Source of the DNA: Microcaldota archaeon
Lineage (GTDB): Archaea > Micrarchaeota > Micrarchaeia > Norongarragalinales > UBA97
Reading direction: 5' to 3'
Assembly: GCA_016217775.1 (NCBI GenBank)
Contig: JACRGG010000124.1
Location: 1 to 10,314 of the forward strand
DNA: 10,314 nt
The notes below the pieces were generated by a model. The model was not told where the DNA came from. It saw only the letters and a list, made by a program, of their open reading frames with translations, and ran no database searches. Every line of letters begins with the position of its first letter. The first letter of the stretch is position 1. The position numbers were made by a program, and so were the translations under genes. Positions 5,238-10,314 of this stretch are shown here, one piece after another.

Positions 5238-5738
5238 ATGGCTGGCGGACTCGTTTCAAGCATTTTAACCGCATTCGCTATTCTTGCTTTGGCAACAGCA
5301 TTTTTTTCAACTAATGCCAGCGCCGAGGTTTTCGGCCCGCAGTTGAACAACTTGATTAAACTAGAGTGCCCGGTTTTCACCGCGGTTAACGCAACCGACT
5401 TGAACGCGACTTACTACCAGGCCGGCGCGCGAACTTGCACGACGCCTTCAGACCCGTTAGTGCTGCGGGTTGACGAGCCGGACGGCCTGCGGGTTTTCTA
5501 CGCGTCGCAAGCGTGCGCGAGTGGAGTGCACGAGTTTAACGGCGTGAACACGACTGGGCGCGGCAACTATAATTTGACTGCGTTCGTGGGAACGGCGGTG
5601 AAAACGTGCTTGATGACTTCGTTAAGCCCGCAGAAAATCTCGGTAGTGCCCGAGACGAGCATTGTTTTCGCCGGCCTCGCCGGCCTCGCGGCCTTGCTAT
5701 TGCTTGGGAAGAAAAAAAAGTTGTCGGGAACGGCGTGA
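5238..5738 (+). CDS. Secreted surface protein with VPE C-terminal anchor/sorting-like tail
   Basis: This 166-residue protein has a signal peptide (hydrophobic about 6-23, with a likely cut after NASA at 28-29) and a roughly 105-residue ectodomain with four cysteines (44, 67, 93, 124). Four N-glycosylation sequons are present (N51, N56, N104, N112). The C-terminus is VPETSIVFAGLAGLAALLLLGKKKK (137-161) plus a short tail. A short VPE-type motif, one helix and then a basic cluster is the layout of PEP-CTERM/PGF-CTERM-type sorting signals cleaved by exosortases or archaeosortases. It could equally be a plain C-terminal membrane anchor. The even cysteine number fits two disulfides outside the cell. 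The frame opens at TTG 5226, but ATG 5238 is chosen for its GGTG site. No enzymatic motif is seen; it is probably a small cell-envelope protein. Confidence 0.75.
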   Translation: MAGGLVSSILTAFAILALATAFFSTNASAEVFGPQLNNLIKLECPVFTAVNATDLNATYYQAGARTCTTPSDPLVLRVDEPDGLRVFYASQACASGVHEFNGVNTTGRGNYNLTAFVGTAVKTCLMTSLSPQKISVVPETSIVFAGLAGLAALLLLGKKKKLSGTA

Positions 5739-5771
5739 ATCCAATGCGCCTGCCTGAAGAAAAGAATAGTT

Positions 5772-5779
5772 TTTTTATT
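5772..5779 (+). promoter_or_regulatory. Candidate TATA box for the winged-helix regulator
   Basis: A TTTTTATT run precedes the regulator gene. A start point about 26 nt on would fall near 5800, downstream of the earliest ATG (5782) and upstream of ATGs 5827 and 5839. Confidence 0.3.
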
Positions 5780-5784
5780 GAATG

Positions 5785-5802
5785 AAGGCATTGTATTGCC
5801 TT
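5785..5802. promoter_or_regulatory. Dyad AAGGCA-N6-TGCCTT, candidate autoregulatory operator
   Basis: AAGGCA (5785-5790) and TGCCTT (5797-5802) form a perfect inverted repeat with a 6-bp spacer. It sits between the TATA-like tract and the likely start of an ArsR-type regulator gene. This is the place and size expected for a site bound by a dimeric winged-helix repressor controlling its own gene. Confidence 0.4.
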
Positions 5803-5838
5803 AAGCCAACTGCGTTTTTAGGAAAAATGGTTTTGTTT

Positions 5839-6480
5839 ATGGGAGGGGATAAGGAGGTTTTGCTTCACGGGAGTGATTTGGACGCGCTGTCAAGCAGTAC
5901 GCGTCGCGAGTTGCTTAAGGCGCTTGGGGAGAGGCGCAAGACGGCCAGCGAATTGTCGTTGGAGAGGAAAACGAGCGTTCAGGGCGTGAGCGAGCAGTTA
6001 GGCAAGCTGGAGAAAAGCGGGTTAGTCAAGCGCGCGGTGAACGGAAAGTGGGTTTACTACGAGTTGACCGAGAAATCCGCGGGGTTGGTTGGCCAAAGCG
6101 TTCCAAAAAAGTTTTTCATCCTGCTTTCAACCGCCTTTTTGGCGTTGTTCACCGGGTTCTACCGGTTTTTGGCAACTCAATCCGCCGGGAGTCCACTCGC
6201 ATCAAGTGTTGCCGAGCCCATTCGTTCAACGTCCAAAGACTTGGTTGCCGGCGCGGGTAATGCGGTTTCCCCAGCGCAGGACTCGCTGGTTGCATCCGTA
6301 CAGCAGGGGGTTGCTGGCGCGCCGGTTAATGAGATTGCATCCAAAGCAGTTTCTCAAACAAGCGTTGCGGCGGCAGGCGTAGGCAGGGAGTTTGCCTTCA
6401 GCGCGGTGGAACTGCTTTTAATCGCAGTCGGAGCGTTCCTGCTCGCGTGGGCGCTTTACGCCGCGGTTAGGAAAAAATAA
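5839..6480 (+). CDS. Membrane-anchored ArsR-type winged-helix transcription regulator
   Basis: This is a 213-residue protein from the chosen ATG. Residues about 11-75 form an ArsR-like winged helix-turn-helix: LDALSSSTRRELLKALGER (14-32), KTASELS, then a recognition-helix stretch SVQGVSEQLGKLEKSGLVKR (46-65) and wing NGKWVYYELTEK (68-79). Helix-forming hydrophobic segments follow at about 92-112 and 188-210, separated by a roughly 70-residue Ala/Ser/Val-rich loop. The protein ends in RKK. With the DNA-binding part in the cytoplasm, the loop should lie outside, so it may sense an envelope or extracellular state. No metal-binding Cys pair of classical ArsR sensors is visible. The same frame opens at ATG 5782 and has ATG 5827. 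The later start is favoured because the domain begins soon after it and a palindrome and TATA-like tract occupy the upstream part. It lies between a surface protein and gap, which could be targets. Confidence 0.8.
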   Translation: MGGDKEVLLHGSDLDALSSSTRRELLKALGERRKTASELSLERKTSVQGVSEQLGKLEKSGLVKRAVNGKWVYYELTEKSAGLVGQSVPKKFFILLSTAFLALFTGFYRFLATQSAGSPLASSVAEPIRSTSKDLVAGAGNAVSPAQDSLVASVQQGVAGAPVNEIASKAVSQTSVAAAGVGREFAFSAVELLLIAVGAFLLAWALYAAVRKK

Positions 6481-6518
6481 TCTTGCCTTCGTTAATCCGC
6501 GAATGGTCTTCAATAGGG

Positions 6519-6525
6519 TTAAATA
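6519..6525 (+). promoter_or_regulatory. Candidate TATA box for the GAPDH-PGK unit
   Basis: TTAAATA in the 111-bp gap before GAPDH. A start point about 26 nt on gives a leader of roughly 45 nt that contains the GGTGAG ribosome binding site at 6581-6586. Confidence 0.4.
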
Positions 6526-6591
6526 CCTTGTTTGTGAAAGTCTTTTGACTAGATTGCTTAGAGGCAGTATTTTGTTTTCAGGTGAGCGGGA

Positions 6592-7584
6592 ATGAGTGTT
6601 AAAATCGCGATTAACGGGTTCGGGCGCATTGGCAGAAACGCGCTTAAAGTGGCGTTGGAGAAGGGCGCGGACGTCGTTGCAATAAACGACTTGTCCGACA
6701 CCAAGACGAGCGCGCACTTGCTAAAGTACGACAGTTCGTACGGGGCTTACGAGAAGAGCGTCGGGTTTGACGGCGGAAACCTGGTTGTCGGCGGGAAGAA
6801 AATCCCTTACTACTCGATTGCCGAGGCGGCCAAGCTTCCTTGGAAGAAATTAGGCGTGGACGTCCTCCTCGAGTGCACCGGGAGGTTCACCGACGCGAAA
6901 AGCGCGGGGGAGCACTTGACGGCCGGGGCGAAGAAAGTGATTATTTCCGCTCCGTCCAAGGGCGACGACATTCCAACGGTCGTCATTGGAGTCAATGACG
7001 GCTCGGGAAGTGCTAAGGCGAGCATAGTGTCCAACGCGTCTTGCACGACTAACTGCATTGCGCCGGTAATGAAGGTTTTAAGCGACGAGTTCGGCGTGAA
7101 GAAAGCGCTTATGACGACCATCCACTCGTACACGATGGACCAGAGGCTTTTGGACAACTCGCATAAGGACTTGCGCCGCGCGCGGGCGGCAGGCAGCAAC
7201 TTGATTCCAACCACTACTGGCGCGGCTACGGCGACTTGCAAGACCATAGCGGGGCTTGACGGGAAATTCGACGGATTGTCTATCCGAGTGCCTACGCAAA
7301 CCGTGTCGGTTTCAGACATTACTGTTTTGCTTGGGAAGAAAGCGACGAAGGAGCAGGTGAACGATGCTTTCGTTAAGGCAAGCAGGCAACCGCGCTATGC
7401 GGGGGTTCTCGGAGTGTCAAGCGAGCCATTGGTTTCAAGCGATTTTAAGAAAAATTCTTTCTCCGCAATAGTCGACTTGCCCCTCACGTACGTCGTGGAC
7501 GGGGACTTGGTGAAGGTAATCGCGTGGTACGACAACGAGTGGGGCTACGCGAATCGGCTCGTAGAGCTGGCGATGCAAAAATAG
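6592..7584 (+). CDS. gap: Glyceraldehyde-3-phosphate dehydrogenase, class I (bacterial/eukaryotic type)
   Basis: This 330-residue protein is full length for the phosphorylating NAD(P)-dependent GAPDH that makes 1,3-bisphosphoglycerate. The N-terminal Rossmann motif is INGFGRIGRNAL (7-18). INDL (31-34) places Asp33 where NAD-preferring enzymes carry it. The catalytic motif SNASCTTNC gives nucleophile Cys151, and the partner His178 is in TTIHSYT. Further signatures are NLIPTTTGAATA (203-214), RVPTQTVSVSD (232-242) and the closing WYDNEWGYANRLVEL. This is the class I sequence type, not the usual archaeal class II enzyme, which is only remotely similar. A GGTGAG site lies 5 nt before the ATG. pgk follows after 48 nt with the next glycolytic step, so an operon is likely. 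Archaeal context plus a bacterial-type enzyme suggests acquisition by transfer, but codon use looks like that of its neighbours, so any transfer is old. Confidence 0.96.
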   Translation: MSVKIAINGFGRIGRNALKVALEKGADVVAINDLSDTKTSAHLLKYDSSYGAYEKSVGFDGGNLVVGGKKIPYYSIAEAAKLPWKKLGVDVLLECTGRFTDAKSAGEHLTAGAKKVIISAPSKGDDIPTVVIGVNDGSGSAKASIVSNASCTTNCIAPVMKVLSDEFGVKKALMTTIHSYTMDQRLLDNSHKDLRRARAAGSNLIPTTTGAATATCKTIAGLDGKFDGLSIRVPTQTVSVSDITVLLGKKATKEQVNDAFVKASRQPRYAGVLGVSSEPLVSSDFKKNSFSAIVDLPLTYVVDGDLVKVIAWYDNEWGYANRLVELAMQK

Positions 7585-7620
7585 TTTTTGGTTAATTCAA
7601 TTCTTCCGGGTTATTCATAA

Positions 7621-7626
7621 GGGGAT
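7621..7626 (+). promoter_or_regulatory. Ribosome binding site GGGGAT of pgk
   Basis: GGGGAT lies 6 nt upstream of ATG 7633 and resembles the GGTGAT consensus. It supports this start and translation from a gap-pgk mRNA. Confidence 0.5.
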
Positions 7627-7632
7627 TCAAGT

Positions 7633-8871
7633 ATGGCTAAGGCAATTGCAGTAAGCTCTTGGGCGGGCGCGAAGCTGCGCGGGAAGACTGTATTGCTGCG
7701 CGTTGACGTCAACTCGCAGGTTCAAAAAGGCAGGGTCGTGGACAACCCGCGGATTGCCGCCGCCGCGGATTCGATTAAGCTTCTTTGCAAAACCGGCGCG
7801 AAAGTGGTTGTCCTGGCGCACCAGGGGCGGTTTGGCAAGGAGGACTGCATTTCGCTAAAGCAGCACGCGGCGCTGTTGAAAAAACGCGGGGCGAAAATCG
7901 AGTTCGTGCCGCAGTCAATCGGCGAAAAGGCCGGGAATGCGATTAAGAAATTAAAAAACGGCCGCGCGCTTGTTCTTGAAAACCTTCGGTTCAACCCGGA
8001 GGAGGAAATGAAGTTCGACTCGCAGACGAAAAAAGAGTTGGTGAAGTTTCTCGCGCCGCTTTCCCAGGCGTTTGTTAACGACGCGTTCTCGGTATCGCAC
8101 CGCAACCAAGAGTCGGTAGTCGGGTTTGCGGCTATGCTCCCCTGTTTTGCCGGCCCGCTGTTCGAGAAGGAAGTTACTGCCGCTAATGCGGCTACGCACG
8201 AGGCTAGGCACCCGTGCGTTTACTTGCTTGGCGGGAACAAGCCGAATGACGTGGTTAAGATAATGGAGTTTGTCCTCGAGAAGAAAATCGCGGACAAGAT
8301 TTGCGCGTCAGGGAGATTGGGCGAATTGTGCCTGATGGCGCGCGGGAACATTTTGTCAAAGCCCGCGGTACGGGAGTACGCGAAGCCGGAGTACGCGGCG
8401 GCGTACGCAGTGATTAGGGAAATGCTTTCCAAGCACGGGATGAAGGTCGAGACGCCGTTTGACTTCGCGGTGGAACGGAAGAAAAAACGCGAGGAGCTTA
8501 CCTTGACTAACTTGAAGGACTGCGAGGAGCCCGTGAAGGACATTGGGTGGAAGACTATCAGGCGCTTTAACAAGATTATCGCGGAAGCAAAGACGGTCTT
8601 CGTGAAGGGAACTTGCGGCGTGTTCGAGGAAGAGAATTTCCGTAAGGGAACGAGCGGCGTGTTTAAGGCAGTGGCCGCCTCGCACGCTGTTAAAATCATT
8701 GGCGGGGGGCACTCGACTACGGCGCTCTCCCAAATCGGGGTTTCGCAAAGCTCTTTTGACTACGTCTCGCTTTCCGGCGGGGCTCTTTTGGCGGTCTTGT
8801 CCGGAGAGAAGCTGCCGGGAATCACCGCGCTTGAGCAGTCAGCGAAGAAATTCAAGTTGAAGACGAAATGA
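7633..8871 (+). CDS. pgk: Phosphoglycerate kinase, archaeal type
   Basis: This 412-residue enzyme moves phosphate between 1,3-bisphosphoglycerate and ADP in the cytoplasm. Substrate-side motifs in the N-domain are LLRVDVNSQVQKGRVVDNPRI (21-41), LAHQGRFGKED (61-71), LENLRF (115-120) and VNDAFSVSHRNQESVVGF (148-165). The nucleotide-side domain has LLGGNKPNDVVKIMEF (198-213), KGTCGVFEEENFRKGT (325-340), IIGGGHSTTALSQIG (355-369) and VSLSGGALLAVLSGEKLPGI (378-397). HQGR instead of the usual bacterial HLGRP, the KPNDV loop and the overall length are typical of archaeal PGK, unlike its class I GAPDH partner. The gene starts 48 nt after gap with a GGGGAT site. Its last codons and TGA stop lie within a 28-bp sequence repeated exactly 113 bp downstream, where ATGA would once have overlapped a following start codon. 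Confidence 0.97.
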   Translation: MAKAIAVSSWAGAKLRGKTVLLRVDVNSQVQKGRVVDNPRIAAAADSIKLLCKTGAKVVVLAHQGRFGKEDCISLKQHAALLKKRGAKIEFVPQSIGEKAGNAIKKLKNGRALVLENLRFNPEEEMKFDSQTKKELVKFLAPLSQAFVNDAFSVSHRNQESVVGFAAMLPCFAGPLFEKEVTAANAATHEARHPCVYLLGGNKPNDVVKIMEFVLEKKIADKICASGRLGELCLMARGNILSKPAVREYAKPEYAAAYAVIREMLSKHGMKVETPFDFAVERKKKREELTLTNLKDCEEPVKDIGWKTIRRFNKIIAEAKTVFVKGTCGVFEEENFRKGTSGVFKAVAASHAVKIIGGGHSTTALSQIGVSQSSFDYVSLSGGALLAVLSGEKLPGITALEQSAKKFKLKTK

Positions 8872-8878
8872 AGTTATT
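8851..8878 (+). repeat. 28-bp direct repeat, copy 1 (end of pgk)
   Basis: Begins TTCAAGTTGAAGACGAAATG and continues AAGTTATT. It covers the last six sense codons of pgk and its TGA, and contains an ATG in a second frame, so stop and ATG overlap as ATGA. An identical copy starts at 8964. Confidence 0.92.
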
Positions 8879-8963
8879 TTTTTCCCTAGGGGAAAATAAT
8901 AGTAGCCCTTTTTGGGGGGTATGAATCCAAGGGTTTTAGGGGGCGAAACCCCCTTAGACGCTT
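8879..8963. mobile_element. 85-bp palindromic insert between direct repeats (possible small non-autonomous element)
   Basis: The stretch between the two repeat copies has no gene. It holds a CCCTAGGG palindrome (8884-8891) flanked by T4 and A4, a CCC/GGGGGG pairing around TTTTT (about 8916-8930), and a strong stem AGGGGG (8938-8943)/CCCCCT (8949-8954) with loop CGAAA. Runs of G and C are unlike the surrounding gaps, which are A/T rich. Flanking identical repeats suggest an insertion with a long target duplication or a tandem-duplication event. No terminal inverted repeats of a named element were recognised. Confidence 0.4.
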
Positions 8964-8991
8964 TTCAAGTTGAAGACGAAATGAAGTTATT
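8964..8991 (+). repeat. 28-bp direct repeat, copy 2 (start of next gene)
   Basis: Exact copy of 8851-8878. Here its internal ATG (8981) is the natural start of the following signal-peptide gene. Confidence 0.92.
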
Positions 8992-9470
8992 GTTTTTTTT
9001 TATTGGCTGCGGTTATTGCATTCTCTGGTTTTGCCCAAGCCGAGGGCGCCGCGGTAAGCCTTCAAGTTATCGACGTTTCTTTAGGGAAAGCGCTTTCCGG
9101 CCAAAGCGTTTTGGAAATCGCGCCGGCAACGGTTTTGATAAAGGCCGCCAACTCGGATGCCTCGTCGGCAGGCAGGGTAACAGTCGTGTTCGAGGGGCGG
9201 GAAACAGTGTTCGAGTACGCGTTCAAGGACGTTTTCGAGAAGGAAATTATTCTCCCCCGCAAGGGCTCGTATGAAGTGAAGGCGGTTTCGGAAAAGCTCT
9301 TGCAAGTGCAAGACGAGAGGGTTTTGCGCATTAGCGTGCTTAACGAATCGGTTTTGGGAAAGTACGTGCCAAGCGAGATAATCCTCCTAGTCGTCGTGGG
9401 CGTAGTCATTACGTTGGTGCTGCTTCTTTCAACCCTCGCGCGGCAGGCGGGCGGCAATAACGGGAAATAG
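8981..9470 (+). CDS. Signal-peptide/TM surface protein with apparent one-base frameshift at a T9 tract
   Basis: The main frame runs from a TTG at 9003 to TAG at 9468-9470 (155 residues): a short hydrophobic lead AAVIAFSGFAQA, a roughly 100-residue strand-rich ectodomain, then VPSEIILLVVVGVVITLVLLLSTLA and a polar tail. As read, the signal peptide is far too short. An ATG at 8981 in another frame encodes MKLLFFF and then runs into the same codons. Removing one T from the nine at 8993-9001 joins them as MKLLFFLLAAVIAFSGFAQA, an ordinary signal peptide with a cut after AQA. The gene therefore has either a sequencing or assembly indel, a slippage-controlled start, or a real frameshift. The body of the gene is intact. 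I recognise no family. The ectodomain has no Cys and looks Ig-like in its alternating strands, which is only an impression. Confidence 0.7.
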
Positions 9471-9481
9471 GTTTGAAAAAG

Positions 9482-9487
9482 GTTTTT
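9482..9487 (+). terminator. T6 run after the surface-protein gene
   Basis: A TTTTTT run begins 12 nt after the TAG, preceded by AAAAAGG. It is a plausible archaeal T-stretch terminator with no strong stem. Confidence 0.3.
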
Positions 9488-9578
9488 TAAAGAGTGGATT
9501 GCAAGAGATTAACAGGCAGTTAATTGATGAAAGGGAATAAAAGCAGTTGATTGGGTTTTTAGTTAACTTGTTTTCAGG

Positions 9579-9650
9579 GAATTTCAGTTAAGTAAAGAAT
9601 TCTAGTCAAGTAAAAAATTTTGTTTAAGCAAAGAATTTCGTTTAGGTGGG
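9579..9650 (+). repeat. Four degenerate tandem 18-bp repeats in the S26e leader
   Basis: Successive 18-mers read GAATTTCAGTTAAGTAAA (9579), GAATTCTAGTCAAGTAAA (9597), AAATTTTGTTTAAGCAAA (9615) and GAATTTCGTTTAGGTGGG (9633). The last one supplies the GGTGGG ribosome binding site just before the ATG at 9655. The region from 9471 to 9578 also holds scattered AGTTAA and AGTTGA motifs and an AATAAAAG box (about 9536-9543), and no gene. Confidence 0.65.
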
Positions 9651-9654
9651 TTTT

Positions 9655-10044
9655 ATGGCGAGGGGAAGGGAGAAGCAAGTCACGTGCGAGAAGTGCGGGA
9701 GGCAAGTCCGCAGGGACAAGGCCGTTTTTATTGAGAAAGTGATGTTTTCAAACCCCATTGAGAAAAAGGACGTTTACGACACGCAGTACACGCCAAGATT
9801 GATGCGCGAAGTCGCGTACTGCCCCAGTTGCGGGAAGCACTTGCGCATTTACGACAAGAAAATCCAGCAGAACATCCGCGAGGCACAGAGAAAAGAGCGC
9901 CAGTCGCTTAATACTTTCAGCAGGAAGAAAAAGGCGAGTTGGAACGCGGAGACGGGAGCGATTCAAAACCCGGACTTGCAGCCGCAAGCCGACGACAACC
10001 CGCAAGGCGGCCAAGCGCAGGAATCAAGCCAGCCCAAGTGGTAG
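9655..10044 (+). CDS. rps26e: Small ribosomal subunit protein S26e
   Basis: This 129-residue protein carries the S26e pattern: VTCEKCGRQVRRDKAV (9-24) with the first CxxC (C11, C14), then a TPRLMREVAYCPSCGKHLRIYDKK segment with the second CxxC (C56, C59). The four Cys should bind a zinc ion. S26e sits on the 30S platform near the mRNA exit channel and the 16S rRNA 3' end, so it can affect start-site selection. Among archaea it is patchily distributed and absent from many Euryarchaeota. Beyond about residue 95 there is a 35-residue hydrophilic tail rich in Gln, Asn, Asp and Pro, not part of the usual core. A GTG at 9646 is in frame, but ATG 9655 is chosen because GGTGGG lies 4 nt before it and MARGREK is a natural basic ribosomal start. 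It is convergent with the next gene. Confidence 0.85.
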   Translation: MARGREKQVTCEKCGRQVRRDKAVFIEKVMFSNPIEKKDVYDTQYTPRLMREVAYCPSCGKHLRIYDKKIQQNIREAQRKERQSLNTFSRKKKASWNAETGAIQNPDLQPQADDNPQGGQAQESSQPKW

Positions 10045-10063
10045 GACGGCAATATTTACCTAA

Positions 10064-10070
10064 TTTTTTT
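10064..10070 (+). terminator. T7 run after the S26e gene
   Basis: TTTTTTT lies 19 nt after the S26e stop, and a second run (TTTTTT, 10076-10081) follows after AAATC, just at the end of the convergent gene. This fits archaeal T-rich termination. Confidence 0.4.
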
Positions 10071-10080
10071 AAATCTTTTT

Positions 10081-10314
10081 TCATCCGGTAGAAAAGGTAA
10101 TTTCTCCAGTCGCGGGGTTGAAGCTTTTTATCAAGCAGGCGGTGCACTCGGCTCCGTTCTTGAATATTTTAGGGTTGGTAATCCCCGTTGTTTTTATCGA
10201 CACGTTCGCCGGCAGGCTAAGCGAGGGAATGACGTCGCCCTTGAGCTCCACTTTGTTGGCGGTGAAAACAACGTTGGAGTCAAAATCGTTTGAAACCCCC
10301 AAGTCTAGGGTGAA
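10081..10314 (-). CDS. C-terminal part of a probable surface protein (5' partial)
   Basis: The minus-strand frame is open to the window edge and ends with TGA at 10083-10081; 77 residues are visible and the start is outside. The sequence alternates strand-like and turn-like segments (NVVFTANKVELKGDV, ANVSIKTTGI, NPKIFKNGAEC). It ends with ECTACLIKSFNPATGEITFSTG, a CxxC followed by a NPATGEITF turn. Terminal or internal modules with a name-like pattern of Pro-Lys-hydrophobic, Asn-Gly, Cys pair, then TG-x-hydrophobic-TF occur in large secreted proteins of uncultured archaea, so I read it as an extracellular beta-sandwich module. That parallel is from memory and weak. There is no C-terminal anchor, so any anchoring must be upstream. 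It converges on S26e with only 36 nt between stops. Confidence 0.6.
   Translation of the reverse strand, partial: FTLDLGVSNDFDSNVVFTANKVELKGDVIPSLSLPANVSIKTTGITNPKIFKNGAECTACLIKSFNPATGEITFSTG

Noticed and set aside
5165..5380. 71-residue minus frame over the start of the surface protein
   Set aside because: Overlaps the signal-peptide coding region and the divergent promoter, with no motif or ribosome binding site. The 32-residue frame is the better minus-strand candidate here.
5785..5838. N-terminal extension of the winged-helix regulator from ATG 5782
   Set aside because: Not excluded, but the 19 extra residues look uncharacteristic and coincide with a dyad and the expected transcription start; the ATG at 5839 is preferred.
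7078..7299. Antisense frames within gap and pgk (also 6810-7319, 7722-8105, 8220-8699)
   Set aside because: Fully inside strongly identified enzymes on the other strand; explained by G/C-rich third positions leaving antisense frames open.
8879..8963. Rho-independent-style terminator of pgk as the whole explanation of the insert
   Set aside because: The strong G5/C5 stem is not followed by a T run, and a terminator would not explain the flanking 28-bp exact repeat.
8912..9274. 120-residue + strand frame over the surface-protein gene
   Set aside because: Only its short MKLLFFF part from ATG 8981 is meaningful, as the displaced signal-peptide start. Before it the frame crosses the palindromic insert, and after the T tract it reads Arg/Gly-rich out-of-frame sequence.
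9579..9650. CRISPR-like array
   Set aside because: Units are contiguous 18-mers without spacers and degenerate, so it is a tandem repeat rather than CRISPR.

Overview
The window reads as a chromosomal segment of an archaeon. The evidence is an archaeal-type phosphoglycerate kinase, an S26e ribosomal protein, start sites preceded by GGTG-type ribosome binding sites or placed leaderless about 26 nt downstream of TATA-like boxes, and several short surface proteins with a signal peptide and a C-terminal anchor. Short intergenic spaces, TTG starts, a bacterial-type (class I) GAPDH and the LemA/GIDE pair would fit a small-genome DPANN-type lineage (Diapherotrites or Micrarchaeota-like), but that placement is only a guess. 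Genes fill both strands and no stretch over 300 bases is empty.

Left part (1-2460): the 3' end of a possible histidine-phosphatase-like gene and then a stand-alone PEP-synthase-type ATP-grasp domain, both on the + strand. These converge on two small, unrecognised minus-strand genes that look like divergent tandem paralogues.

Middle-left (2469-5172), all minus strand: an unrecognised 189-residue protein, and upstream of it a likely operon running 32-aa membrane microprotein, GIDE-domain membrane protein, LemA, and a two-helix membrane protein. The microprotein is divergent from a secreted, cysteine-containing surface protein at 5238. The two share a near-palindromic TATA-like element.

Middle-right (5238-8871), + strand: the surface protein with a VPE-plus-helix-plus-lysine tail, an ArsR-type winged-helix regulator anchored by two C-terminal helices, then type I GAPDH and archaeal PGK in tandem. 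The last two are the adjacent substrate-level steps between glyceraldehyde-3-phosphate and 3-phosphoglycerate.

Right part (8851-10314): the most unusual stretch. A 28-bp exact direct repeat covers the end of pgk and recurs 113 bp later over the start codon of the next gene, bracketing a G/C-rich palindromic insert. That next gene, a signal-peptide/TM surface protein, is out of frame with its natural ATG by one base at a T9 tract. After it come S26e, whose leader holds four tandem 18-bp repeats, and the 3' end of a minus-strand surface protein running off the window.

No tRNA, rRNA, CRISPR array, transposase gene or replication origin was recognised. All functional calls are from reading motifs by eye.
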